64,000 nucleotides of DNA from Opisthorchis felineus (lineage: Eukaryota; Platyhelminthes; Trematoda; Opisthorchiida; Opisthorchiidae). The stretch lies in assembly GCA_004794785.1 (NCBI GenBank), contig SJOL01004031.1, positions 135,121 through 199,120 of the forward strand. The letters run 5' to 3'. Below, in pieces: positions 1-12,500 of the stretch. The notes below the pieces were generated by a model. The model did no database searches and was not told the origin of the DNA. It saw only the letters and a program-made list of their open reading frames with translations. Made by a program: the position numbers and the translations under genes. Positions within the stretch are counted from its first letter, which is position 1; each line of letters begins with the position of its first letter.

Positions 1-310
1 GAAAAATACAATGGCTCAAATCGCCAGATAAAACCAATCACAAGCGGTTGTGTGAAGGTCAACTTGTCGTGGTGATTGGGCTTGGAGGATTTTCGCTTAG
101 GTACTGACGTGGACAGTACAGCGTACTGTCTTTAGGATTCCTCGCGTTCGAAAAAGTAATTCCTCATTCGGCTGTTTCAATTAATTTAAACAAACGACAT
201 TGATAATCAGATGTTCAAATTCCAAGTGATGCTCTTCACAATTCTCACATGACTCTTGAAATTGAGTGGTACTTAATCAGGCAGCTGTAAATAAGGATGA
301 AAACACTTAC
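1..310 (-). other. ELKS/ERC intron, continues past left edge
   Basis: It begins with the GTAAGT donor at 310-305. No acceptor plus open coiled-coil frame was recognised before the edge, so the next exon is outside the window. Confidence 0.7.
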
Positions 311-580
311 TGTGGACTCCTTCTCTTGCAGCATACGTGACAACAAAATGACATCCGGACTGGCCATAGACTGTCCTGGAACAGAGGCTCGTCCTCCAGC
401 GGCCGTGCCGATTGCCGGTGCGGCATTCCCGATCAACTGGAATGCACTGCCGGCCAGATGAGGTGAAGTAGCTCCACCGGAATGATATCCAGGCATATAC
501 ATACGTGAACCCGTTCCTCCAATTGTGGTTGACCATGGTCCGGACGGTGAAATATTAGGAAATAGAGGTATGCTGGCCAG
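311..580 (-). CDS. ERC: ELKS/ERC exon 14 (Gly/Pro/Ser/Ala-rich insert)
   Basis: Its 90 codons start [16 protein letters not shown] and end [14 protein letters not shown]. The acceptor is CTCCTCCCAG| and the donor ACA|GTAAGT, phase 0/0. The first 70 residues are Gly/Ser/Ala/Pro rich with scattered Met and Tyr, so probably disordered, and then a short coil resumes. Vertebrate ERC has no such segment here, so it may be a lineage-specific or alternatively spliced insert. The 3' donor shows that the gene continues left of the window. Confidence 0.8.
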
Positions 581-3500
581 CTGGGAGGAGATAAATTTAT
601 GAATACGGGGTTCGTGTTCAAACGTCACGTCCATACGGTGGAGTATAGTACAGTATGCTATCCGAATCAAGTCTCCAACGTTCCACTTGGTGCTTGACTC
701 AGAGTTTTACTGCAACATTTGAGTGTATGTCTTACCACATAAAAAATGGGTATTTCTCATTTTTCCCACCTGGCAGCAATTACGATTAGACAAAGCTGCT
801 GGTAAAGGAGTCCTTTTGATGGTCACGAGCACAAAGTGAAGTAAGAGTAGAAAAATCAGCCAACACAATTGACGAACACAACATCTTCATCAACGATTTG
901 AAGCAGGAAGGCGATCTACCTGGTCTCAGGTGAAAGAGTGAGAGGTATAATTCATCGCAAACCTTCTAAATTTACCAGTGACTTAATTTGGTTCCAATTC
1001 AGAAGCGTTTCACTTTTTGATTCAAATACGGGAAGCAAACTCGTAACAATGCATCACAGAGTTCTGATATGTTTGAACAGAAGTGTGTTGAAACCTTTGG
1101 GAAACAAGTTCAAGTAGACAAGCAAACAAACGTGACCGACTTGGATGAAATTAAAATAAAAACGCTGAACGAGAGTTATTTTCCAAAAACTGGACTTTGA
1201 CTTCCAGACTCATTTGCGCACCGTGAATTAACTTTCTGTTCAATCCGTCCTCCAATAAGCGCTAGCAACCAGGTAATTTTTCGTCGTTTATGTCTGCCTT
1301 TTTGCGCTGCACTCAAATTGTGTTCTTGCCTTGTGCTCCCGTCACACATGAGTAAATAGCTGACAGTGGTAAGCTCCCAGTTGGCTAGGAATGTTGCAAG
1401 TCGTCACAATGACAGCTGTTATTAAACATGGTGTCAGTAAAGTAGTTAGGAAGAAGATACCTTGGTGTGTTACTTGAACAGTCTCTTAGGGGAAGATTTC
1501 ATTGACTATATTGAATAGAATATCTCCCTAATTGTTAGTAGTAGTCACTGAACTACTTTCGCCAAGTTTTTCCAGGTGGAGTGTCCCAAAAGGCCAACAA
1601 AGGTCGTTTGACTAGAACAAACTATTCGAAACTCAACCCCGCACTGACGATGTCACCTCGATTGGTGATGAAACGTTTGCAATCCAACTGCCACGCTCGG
1701 CGAACAGACCAACAACCATTCGAAAGAATCGCTGGTTGTATGAATGAAGGCTTTTTATGGAATTTAATACGGGAAACGGTGAAACTCGTCAAGCCTGTAT
1801 AAGCGAGGTCGCGGATTTCTACAAATATATCAACTCATATTTCGATTCGACTCATCATATAAAAGTATTAAACCGATTTACTTGTTCAAATGAACCTACC
1901 CAACACAAAGCCATTTCCCATCGGGTTCAGACGCTTTCACGGATTGGTAGATGACAGCAGTCTTGCAGTATAAAGTGATACACAACAGACAGTGGAGCAT
2001 GAAGCCAAGATCGTGGAAGGTGAAGGGTGACTACTACAAGGACAACAACAACAAAGTGACGTTAACAGCAAGACAACGACAAGATAACTCGAGAAACATG
2101 TATTATGATTGTGGTATCCTCCCCCCGGGAGACTCCACACTTTGTCACCTACCACATGTCTGTCTTGATCGGTGAGCGTGTGCTCTCTGCCTTGGGTCAA
2201 TTTGACCATTGCGGCAACACGCATATTGGCCTCGTGATTCGACCGCCGCAATTTTTCCAACTCAGGTAGGTAATTTTGGAACTGGAAAAGAAGTGATAAC
2301 AGATGCTACTATTGCTTGCTTCTGACGCAACTCGAATAGAAGGAAAGCAGAATGCATAACTCTTCGAATGAGTATACAGTAGGGTCAATACGTTGATCAG
2401 TATAGCATCTGGTTGTATGGTAAATCTATGGCGTATCCTTACGGTTAGACGGAACGGTCCAAGGAACTTAGTAAACTGTAATTAGCAAAGACAAATGAGG
2501 TAAACCTTGCGTAGTAAAACCCTAAAAAGACGGGCACCTATCTGGCTGGTCGCAAAAGATTATTCTAGACGAGTGGACGTTCACCTGCAAAGTAAAATTA
2601 TAATCCCAAATGATAGAAACAGTTAGTGACGTGGCATGAATTTTCACTTGCCGTTGCCATCAACATGATGAAATTCTCGGAAGAACTTAATTGGGCCAAC
2701 AAAAGTTATCCATTTTACGAGAATAGTCAACGTAAGGTTGTCTTTCATTCTGCCCAACAGCAGTGCGACATCCTTCGTTGACTGAGCCAGGTAGAATGAG
2801 TCATAGTAGCACGGTAGTCACATTTAATCAAACTATACCCGGTCTTGACGCAATTAGGTGACAGGAGTGCTTTAATGTTTCATACGGTTACTGTGACCCA
2901 TATTAAGGAACAGCAGGGAGAGTCAACTTTACTCTGCGTGTGTAGTGATACCTCGTATTAAAGAAAAACTGACTTGGAAGCGAAACGAACTATGAACTTG
3001 CTTTCAGTATGTTTAATGACGTTCAATCAAAATCGGAAGAAACAAAAATTATGGTTTTTTCGGATGTTTTGTGGTCGAGAGGACTGAGATTGAGAAGGAC
3101 AACAATAACTGAAAACCTCCGTGGTGACGTAAGAAAATGTCTTCTACACAATCCCTCTTTATGAACGAAACAGCCGAAATGCAAGTACTTTCAGCCAACT
3201 GTGTAGCTATGTTGTGTGGTATTGTAAATTTGCTACCTCAGCGAGACCGAAACACAAATGATAATTTCTCCAGGTCTCAACAATAAATTAATTTCGTGGT
3301 GAGGCAAATAATGGTGATGTATAGTACGGTTCAGTCTCCTCGTACAGTAGCGTATGATCAGATGCAGCGTCAGTGGGGACTTACGCATTCTTGTTCCAGC
3401 GTTTTCAGTTGCCCTTCTCGGTCGCTCAGCTCCTCCTGAATGGCTGCCATTTGAGCAGACAAGTGGTTACGTTCACGCTGCAGTTGTTCAACATTTGAAC

Positions 3501-6500
3501 GTAGTTCGCGCATCTAACATATGGAATAAGGATTTAGATCGTAACTCGAATAAGCTAATAGAAACTGAAAAAAAGATTGAACCCCTAACTGTGCAAACAA
3601 TCTTGAACTCTGCCCCAGATTTTGATTTCCTTTGAGTACATACGGGTCTTTTGGCATCAGGGATATGTTGCCGGTCCATGAATCTTTCACGGTAATCCAT
3701 TCATTCGGTCGCGAATGTTGGAATGAAAGTCCGAATGGACGCCGGTGGGACTACTCGACACTTAGCTCAAAGAATTGCTGAGCACATGACTTCACGCACT
3801 TGGGAACCGAACAAGCCAAACAGGTGACGAGTGCGGCTGCAAACCACCCGATCGATACAAGTCACCTAATCAATCCAACTGAGTCATTCAGCATGATGTA
3901 TCGGGTGTCATCATATCGTTTCAAGGTCATACGACAAAAAGCACAGCGACAGCAAAGTTAACAACAGAAGCAATCATCATTCGACCATACCAACTAACTT
4001 TGCGTCATCAAAAACGTCACCTGAAAGCACTGACCTTGCCTCGGCTAAGCAACAACGATTCCTTATTAACCCCGATTGATTGACTTAAATATCTACCCCA
4101 ATTACCGCAGACTTTACCGCCCAAAATGCTTTTGTGCAAATATTTTAAATGTGTATTCTATCTGCATTTGGTAATTAAGACTTCATTGAAAAGAATTGTT
4201 CGCAATACCTGGTATTATGAAACAATAAATTGGGGATATTCAATCGTAAATAGGGGATTGTTTGTATCACCTGCTGCTCCATGTGTCTGGTTTCGTCATC
4301 ACGTCCGGATGCATAGACCTCCCTTTCTGCGGTAATCCGTACACTCTCGCGTAGTGCTTGTTCTAGTTCGCGAATGCGAGCCTCCTTCTCGGACATGATA
4401 CTCTGAAATGAGTAGGATTGCATACAACCATCATGAGCAAACATCCGAAAGAAATATGTCTGTCACGGGCAACATTTATATTAAAGACCAACAGACAGTT
4501 GGCGAAGTGTGGGGAAGCTCATACATCTTTAGATCTGTTGCAGTCTCCTGTTCGCTACTGTCGACATGTGATAACGGATGTAGCGTCATCCTTCTGTCAT
4601 CAAATACTATATATTAACACGACAGAATCACATTAGTATCACGAACCCAGTGTCGCAATCCTTCGCCCATGCATGGCTATTCATGCGGTTATCTATCTTA
4701 CTTTTCAGATGCTATTGCCAGTAATCAGTTGAATATTCGTTAAAAAACACAATCGATCAAAGTTCAAGTAGTTGCCATTCCTGAAAGACCACCCAGCCTT
4801 CACGGCTACCTTCGTTCGTGTGATGTGTTACTTTTGTAATCAGTCGTTATTTCCGTGGAGTAATTGGGGGTATAAAAGCTAGAAGAATTTGCAGACAATC
4901 ATCAGTAACTGTCCATTAAACCTTGTGTCATTTAGCTTTATCAATAGTACTGCCGCGAAAAATTTTATTCTCTAAACGTGTTCTTGATATCATCTCCACT
5001 TCTGCTCAAAATTGTGATTTGTGATGGGGTTCTTACGCACATTGCTCACAGCACATCATAGTCAAAACATTGTTTCCTACCGTTATCCCCTTCTGCGAGG
5101 GCATCCTGAAGAGACCGGTCACAACTACTCATTCCTCAGATATGGGAGGACGCTTTGAAGATAGCCTATCTTGAGGTTGCTATTTTCAGACAGTCACAGA
5201 AATAAGTGCAATTGGCTGGGCGTATGGAAGAGTACAGTACTCCCGATATTTTTCAGCTCATCTGGATCTTTTCCAGAAAAAGGGGAAACGCCAGTATTCT
5301 CGCACTATTTATTATGGTATATAAGCAGGCGTGTGGTTTTCAGGTAGGTACTTCCAAGTTCTCCCAAATAACTTGAATAGTTTTTGTTGTTGAACTATTC
5401 TCTTCTGATGACGATCGCTCCAATCTTCCCCAAAAAAGCCTAAAATGAACTAGTTTCCTCTTCAGATGAAAAAAAATTTTGATATTGGGTTGAAAATCCG
5501 CTTACGTTTTAGCACGATAATCGAAAATGACCAGGTAGTAATTCTGACTACTTTTAACAGGAGGGCGCCAATCTACTCGACAATTAGTGCACAAATTAGG
5601 GGATCCACAAAATGTATTTTCTAAACACGTGATTCCAAATTTAACCGAAAAGAGCCACAAAACCACTGTTTGGCTGGTTAAAATAAATTATCAGGGTGGC
5701 ATTGTCTGCGCTCGTCGTTTTTACAACCGACCATAAACTAGGGTATGTTTAAATCAGTAACACTCGAAGTAATATTTTTTTGTGAAATTCGCTCATTTTG
5801 CTTTCGCTAACGGGTGACGTAACTATATACACGCTGCCCATGTCCCGGAAACTGGGACATTTGTAGTACACTAGTTGTGACTTGTTTTTTTTATTACAAA
5901 AACCGAGGTCAAATGTTTTGATTTCTGTAGTACTCAGTTTCACTCTGTTTATGATTGGTCTAACGAATACATTTCGCTATTCGACGTGGTTTTTGTAGCC
6001 AGTAGTTAAGCGGCAGACGTGCAACTAGCCAGAATGACTACCTCTGGAGTCGCTATTTACTTCCTCGTTAGTCAGCAAAGTTTTGGAGTTTTTGAAATTA
6101 TATTCAGGCTGGTATAGTCAAATGCTGCATCTCAAACTATGTAATCTGGGAGATGAAACTTTGCCATTGTGAGCTGCGTCAAAGGGAAAGTGGTGGAATT
6201 CGTCCAAGTCGTACACAGCGGTTAACTCGAATAGCAAACAAGCCATTCAACAGGGCCCAAAACTTCGTTCTACGCGTATGTACCAAAAAAGCAAATTGAC
6301 TAGGGTGTGATAAATTCCTCTATAGAGTCATTTTGAACCGAAAATAAACGAGGCTGCCATTTTTGTAAAGCCACTTAAAATTTCGTTATCATTTTACACC
6401 GACTGCACAGGAGAGCATGAATTTTCACATAACCACATGTTCTTCATTCTAAAAACGGTTCCAAGTAATCAGAACACCATTTGGGTTAGTCTAAAGAACA

Positions 6501-9500
6501 CTGCAAAGTATCCAAAAATACTAGTGTTCCAAACGATCACGACTAATCACTTATCTTAATTCAACCAAATACAACACATTAGCGTAATTTGTAGGATGAA
6601 GTGTGTGTTAAAATTTGAAAATCTCCCCATACTTTTATCAGACTATAAGTAATTTCTCAAGAGGAGAGAGCTCGTAGACTGCAAGAGCCTTCCATCTGAA
6701 GGCGCGTCGATCGTGTAGCCTGTCAGCATGCTGCCCGGTGATCTGCGTTGCGTTACTGGAAGGTGATTGATGCCTTGCGTTAAGCGCGAGTTAATCGCAC
6801 TGCTGGTCAGTGGCATCCGATTTACACACAAGCCGACGTTGTGAATGAGTATGTTTCGGAGCGAGCAAGCTGACGCGCTCAAATTCATTTTACCCGTAGG
6901 TCAAGTTAAGAACTACCTAGAGGCTTATTGGGCATAACATTAGGAAAGTAGTCACGAAAAATTATTCTACAATAATTCCTGGAATATATTTCCGGAGATC
7001 TCGATGAACCTCGCATGCGATACTGCTCATGCGTGTCTTAAGTGCTGAAGTAAAGCTAACCCCACAATATGTCTACAAATCCAAAATAGCCCTTCCCGAT
7101 CCTTCCAACTTTAGTCAACCTCTTTGGTCGGTTTATTTGTGCTACGTATTTCAGTACGAAGACTACATTAAATCCGAGTGTTCCGTTTCGGATATCTGGA
7201 AACGAACTTAACGATTCACCCATGGAATCCCGTAATTTCTAATCTGGTTAAAAATGAGTAACTCAACAAATTTCTTGTAAAATGGACATATTATTGTGCA
7301 ACTGTGAACGAATTCCATCACAACGGATAATGTTTTCCATTAAGATTTCTTCTTGCACGTGAGGCGAACGCACACTGAAAAGCCGAGAGAAGCAGTGCTG
7401 CTGGGAATCATCAGCAGGGCACAGCTCGTGAAATTACAAGGAGTTGTGAACCCGCGGCCTCCCGGCTAGTAGTCTAATTGTTCGGCTACGAGCGTCTGAT
7501 AACCACAGTGAATAAATCGAACGCATACTGAATATAGCACCACCCATTCTTCACTCACGGAAACCGCATCATCTGATTTGTTCTGGGATGCTATCTGATG
7601 CTATCTCTGGTGGGGTCCCTGATTTACTAATGTCTTCCGAATAAAAGGTGAAGACTAGAAAAACACAACAGCTTCCGCGAAAAACGCCATTCATTACTTA
7701 AGGATGTCAAGTAAACAACCGAACCGGAGAACCCCGGATCCTAACCGCAGCTCGCCCATCCACAAACCACCAGGCGGATCCTTACCCTACTACAGTCACT
7801 TGCGGCGGAACGGTATAGTCTTCATCTACCAGTGCGGATTTTGCGGGTGCGAACGTCCATAGAGATCCGTGATGTACAAACTGCTGATGAAACGGATCGA
7901 ATTCAGTTGTACGGTTCTTCACAACTCTCTAGTCTAGACTGACTTCACTAGGAAGATGGAACCTCTATCGACATTAATTTGAACAGCAGCCATGCGGATT
8001 GTCGCGTCAGAAGACGAAACATTTTATGAGTTAAATAAGATGTAAAGTGAAAAAGCGACCAATTACCTTGAGAATTTCAACATCAGAATGTGCGTTTTCT
8101 TCACGTTGTCGAGTTTCTTCCAATAGTTGTGTTTGCTTTTTACGCTCGGCTTGCTGCGTACGTTTGAGGTTTGATAGACTGTTCTGGGCTTCACGTAGCT
8201 CCCTGTAAAGATGCACACAAGGAAAGGTCATCTCCTGAAGTTTGGTCAGCAGGTTAGGGACTGGGCAGTGCAATAGGTAGTGCAGTGCACGGTAGGTAAG
8301 TGGATACATTAAAACCATATGGAGGGTCGAGTTAGGGAAACTTTTTAGAGCGATGATGGGTGACACTTCTATAACAGCCAGCAAACTTACAAATCGAAAC
8401 ACGAGCGTGGAGACAAACAGAGGTATAATACCAAGAACTGGAGGAACTGATCCAAAGGCAATTCAGTACAGTACTCCCTCTAATAGAACACCTCAGATGA
8501 ATAAACTGTTTTAGCAATTACCCGCTCCGTTTATATTGTGAGTGTAGCATTCTATCCTTAGTAGGAATCTCTGTCCGAGTAATGCTTTGGAGGGAATATT
8601 TCCACGATTCATTTTTTGTAGTGTGAATGGTCTATGCTGGCAGAACCCCTCACTCGTCCACGTCTAGAGAACAACACTCAGCCATGAACATTTGGTTGAC
8701 GGTGCAACATTGGTCTCACTGTTGGAGAGGTTCATCCAGAACAATCAAGACAGTCAATTTATAGATGAATGTGAAATGAAAGTAGTTGGTTTTGTTGAAG
8801 ACAATCCCATGACACCATTGGTTTCTCGCCGAAAAAATCAGTGTGATGCACTTCACTTTCTCCATTACCATCATGACGTTCATTAGCGCTTCATTTCACT
8901 GAGCAACTGTCTCCTATCGTCCTTGAGTGAAAACTGAATCCTAGACTGAGAGCAAGGCAGCGGTGCTACTGACTGCCATGATGCAGAATCAATACGGCTT
9001 CAAAGAACCGTAATCTCTTTGTTTCTTGCTAAGATCTAAAACGGATGGCTGATTTCAAATATGTGTCATGTGTCGATGAGCTGCTTGATTAGCTGCTCGG
9101 TGATTTGATCCTGGATTCAATAAGAGCTGATGGAGTACACAGCTTCATTAGCACGTGATTCTTTGTTGTCATTGAGGATGCACCACAATAGCAATAGCAT
9201 TTTCACTGGCCGACACGGATCAGCTGACTGACTACTGAGAACCATATCATTCATTGTTGGTTCATCTTTCGCTAGTCCACTTTTTGAAAGTTCCCGCAGA
9301 TAGCTACTCATGAAGAGTTTGAGTGTACTTTTTTCAATTAGTCAACATGTTTCCATCGCCATGCACACCAAATCTGCCACCTACCGTGGTTCTGTCAAAA
9401 ATTCATGGTTGTTGATGTGCCAGAATTGCATACCTGGTTGTCGGCTAAAGGCTTTCGTTGGTGTGGATGAGCATGCATTAATACAGATGGGTGAGGGGTG

Positions 9501-12500
9501 TAGAGTCAACGGGTTGACAATGCTTTAGGTCGGCACGTGGCGGCGAAAGGAAAATCCAAACTACAAAGCACAGCCCAATTCACGTAAACTCCTCTGACCT
9601 GATTGTTATGACCTCAACTAGCACACACAGTCGAAAAGATATTTGTAGATAACACCCACTTGGAATCTTCGAACATAGGGCTCTGAAACTGAATAACCAG
9701 ATTCCAAATCCATTTCAAATTTGTGTAAGTGAATGTTGTTCACTTGTGAGTGTCTCATCCAATTGCTACTGTTTTGTTCATCTGACCACCGCTGTGAGAG
9801 GTGTCACATAGGAATCACGCAGCGGTTCATTTTCCAAAACCGAAAGTGAAGACGGCTCTATGTAAATGCACCTATTGTTGGCCAAAGTGTCTTGAGACGT
9901 TGATCACGCAACTGGTTCCAATTCCTTTCAATTAGACAAATTCTTAATGCTTTGCACCGCTGTGGTAGCTACGAGCCACAACCAGGCTTTTGTGGACAGA
10001 AAGGTTTTGTAATATCTCTACTTTTACGTTGAACAACACCAATTCCTTTCACACAATCACCATATCGTCCCTCTCGCCTCCCAAATAAACACATAACCAA
10101 AGTTCATTGAGGTTACCCTGCCCTGTGAATTACACCCGTTAAAGCTGTTAGTTAGATCGCATCACGACTTCTAGATCTAACCCCTTTACCAGGTTTCAGA
10201 TGAACGGTCTTGTTGGTTAGTATTCTGTTCTATGTTTTTTACCTTGGTTACCATAACCGTAGAAGAAATCAGTTCACTCAGGTTACTGCCGTTAAATTAA
10301 CTGTGGGGATTTTTTGTGTAACGAGCTTTAGTGGAAAAAAAACAGAACTCTTGCCATTCTGAGAGAAATGTAGTTCAGAAGGACTTAACTGATGATACTA
10401 TGGTTTGACGTGCAAACAGATATGACAAGTAACTCCAAAGGTTAGATATTTGATTCGAGAGCTGTTGGGTTATGACATAAAACCGGGAATTTATTCTTTC
10501 CCCAGGACCACTTTTACTCAGTTCCACTGCTGGTCAGTATCGCATCGAAAGACTAGTAACCTTTTTGGGCCTGATGATCTTGTACTGACTCATTCAATTT
10601 CAAGAGTAAGCCGAGCTTTATTACGTTTTTTTTCAAGGGAGTTGATAGATTTCAATCGCTGGCCTTTCATGACTGATAATGGTGCACAGTGAATCGTCAC
10701 ACAGTCTTTGCGAGGATGTATCGGCGGATGGGCAGCTAGGAATCAAAACGATGCTTAGGCGAACAAGAGTGCACGCAGTTGGCATGTGGCAATCTTGATC
10801 TGCTAACTCTTTGAATAATTCGCCCGACATCTCAGTAATCAACGGCAGATAGAGTCGTTTGCCTGAGCGATTGTTGCACAACTGGAATGTACATTTTCAA
10901 CTGAATATCCATACACTGCACTAAGGACAACTAGGCTATACTCAAAAATGGCCTAAGCATGAGCTTGTCCCCCCCCCCTCCATGAAAAAGAATCACTTAA
11001 AGAACAGGACGACTTTGACCAGTTCTGAGAACATCACCATCGATGTTTGAATCCACTCACAGGAAGCGGACGAAGACATTGCCTACCATTGTCACATTTA
11101 GCGGACAACTGAATGAGTTTTTATTTTGTCTTTCACAACCAGTGCAAACCAGTAACTTGGTAGTACCTGTTTCGGAATGTGTACGATTATTAGAAAACAG
11201 ATCATTTCGTCTAAATATTAAAAAAATGATTCCTCATAAATCATAGTGCGCGGCTACGGATGCAATACAGTAAGCAAACTCACTCTTGTAGTTCACGCAA
11301 CTGCTTTTCCTTTTCAAATTTCTCGCTATCCAAGTTGCGCAATAGCCGATCAATTTCTGACTGCATTTTCGAATTTGTGTCCATATAATGATTAACCTGT
11401 CCCTCTAACTCCCCGATGCGTTGACCGTATTTCATCTCACACTCTGTTGTAATTTGCTTGTGTTGCTGAAATTGGCGGAGAATAAATTTGTCAATACGTA
11501 CTTATCAATCGTATAGTCCATGGACTATATAGGGACCTATATGAAAACATCAGAGGCGTTATTGTACCACCAGCGTTTTAAGTAGTCCCATGACGCCGGC
11601 TCCTTCATCTTACAGTAAACAACATTAGGTTTGCCAGTAGCATCACCGACAAAATGCGCGACAAAGCCTCCAACATGCAGTCCTAAATTTCGAGTGATAA
11701 TATCGCATTCTTCTACGAAATGCACCTATTTGCATACCTGTCTAGTTTTCACGGGAAATCTAACTAAATCTCTTGTTTACGGTGTTCTGCTTCAACTGAA
11801 TGTGCTGCATAAGGCCGCATCATGTTTCAGTTGGTACGATACCCCAGTATCGCAATACACTGTATAAGCGTAAAGCACTACTCATGAACTTGCTGAAGAC
11901 TCTTCGATAGTCCACGACCGATTTCGCCCAGAACAGTATGAACGAAAGAGTTAGTTGAGTCTCCCGTGAAAGCTAAATTTGTATTCAAATGAATGTATTT
12001 CGTTAATTTCGTGCAAGTTGGGTTCAAGTAAAACACACTGTTGAAGGAAACTCGAGGACTGAGCCGACCTGATGATCTTCAGGAAGAAGTCACATTCTTC
12101 AGCTGTCATCAGCCACATCCGCGAAGTCTAATGCTTTCTCGCTTAGCTACCTGATAGGAATAACATTTGATAACAGTAGCCTTTCAAACTCCGCTTTGCC
12201 AAACCACGAGTGCTCCGTCGAATTTGACCATATGTAACTTCCCATGTGAGAACATGCAGCTAGGGGAAAAACATGGCGCTAAGCAACAACTGAATACAAG
12301 AAACAAATGGCTGTGAACTTGGCCGAGTGGGTTGTCTATTCAGCAATGCTCCAACTAATATCGGTGATTTACAGACCACTGTCACTTGTTCGAAACGGCA
12401 AGAAGACGCAAATGACGAAACTTAGTTCTACAGCATAATAAAACCATTCGATGAAGAACATTCTCGTAAGGCACACAGATACTGATCCGAGGGATCAGTC

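Noticed and set aside
8692..8886. Plus-strand ORF with charged residues in intron 9
   Set aside because: Short, no similarity, opposite strand to the gene, no splice context.
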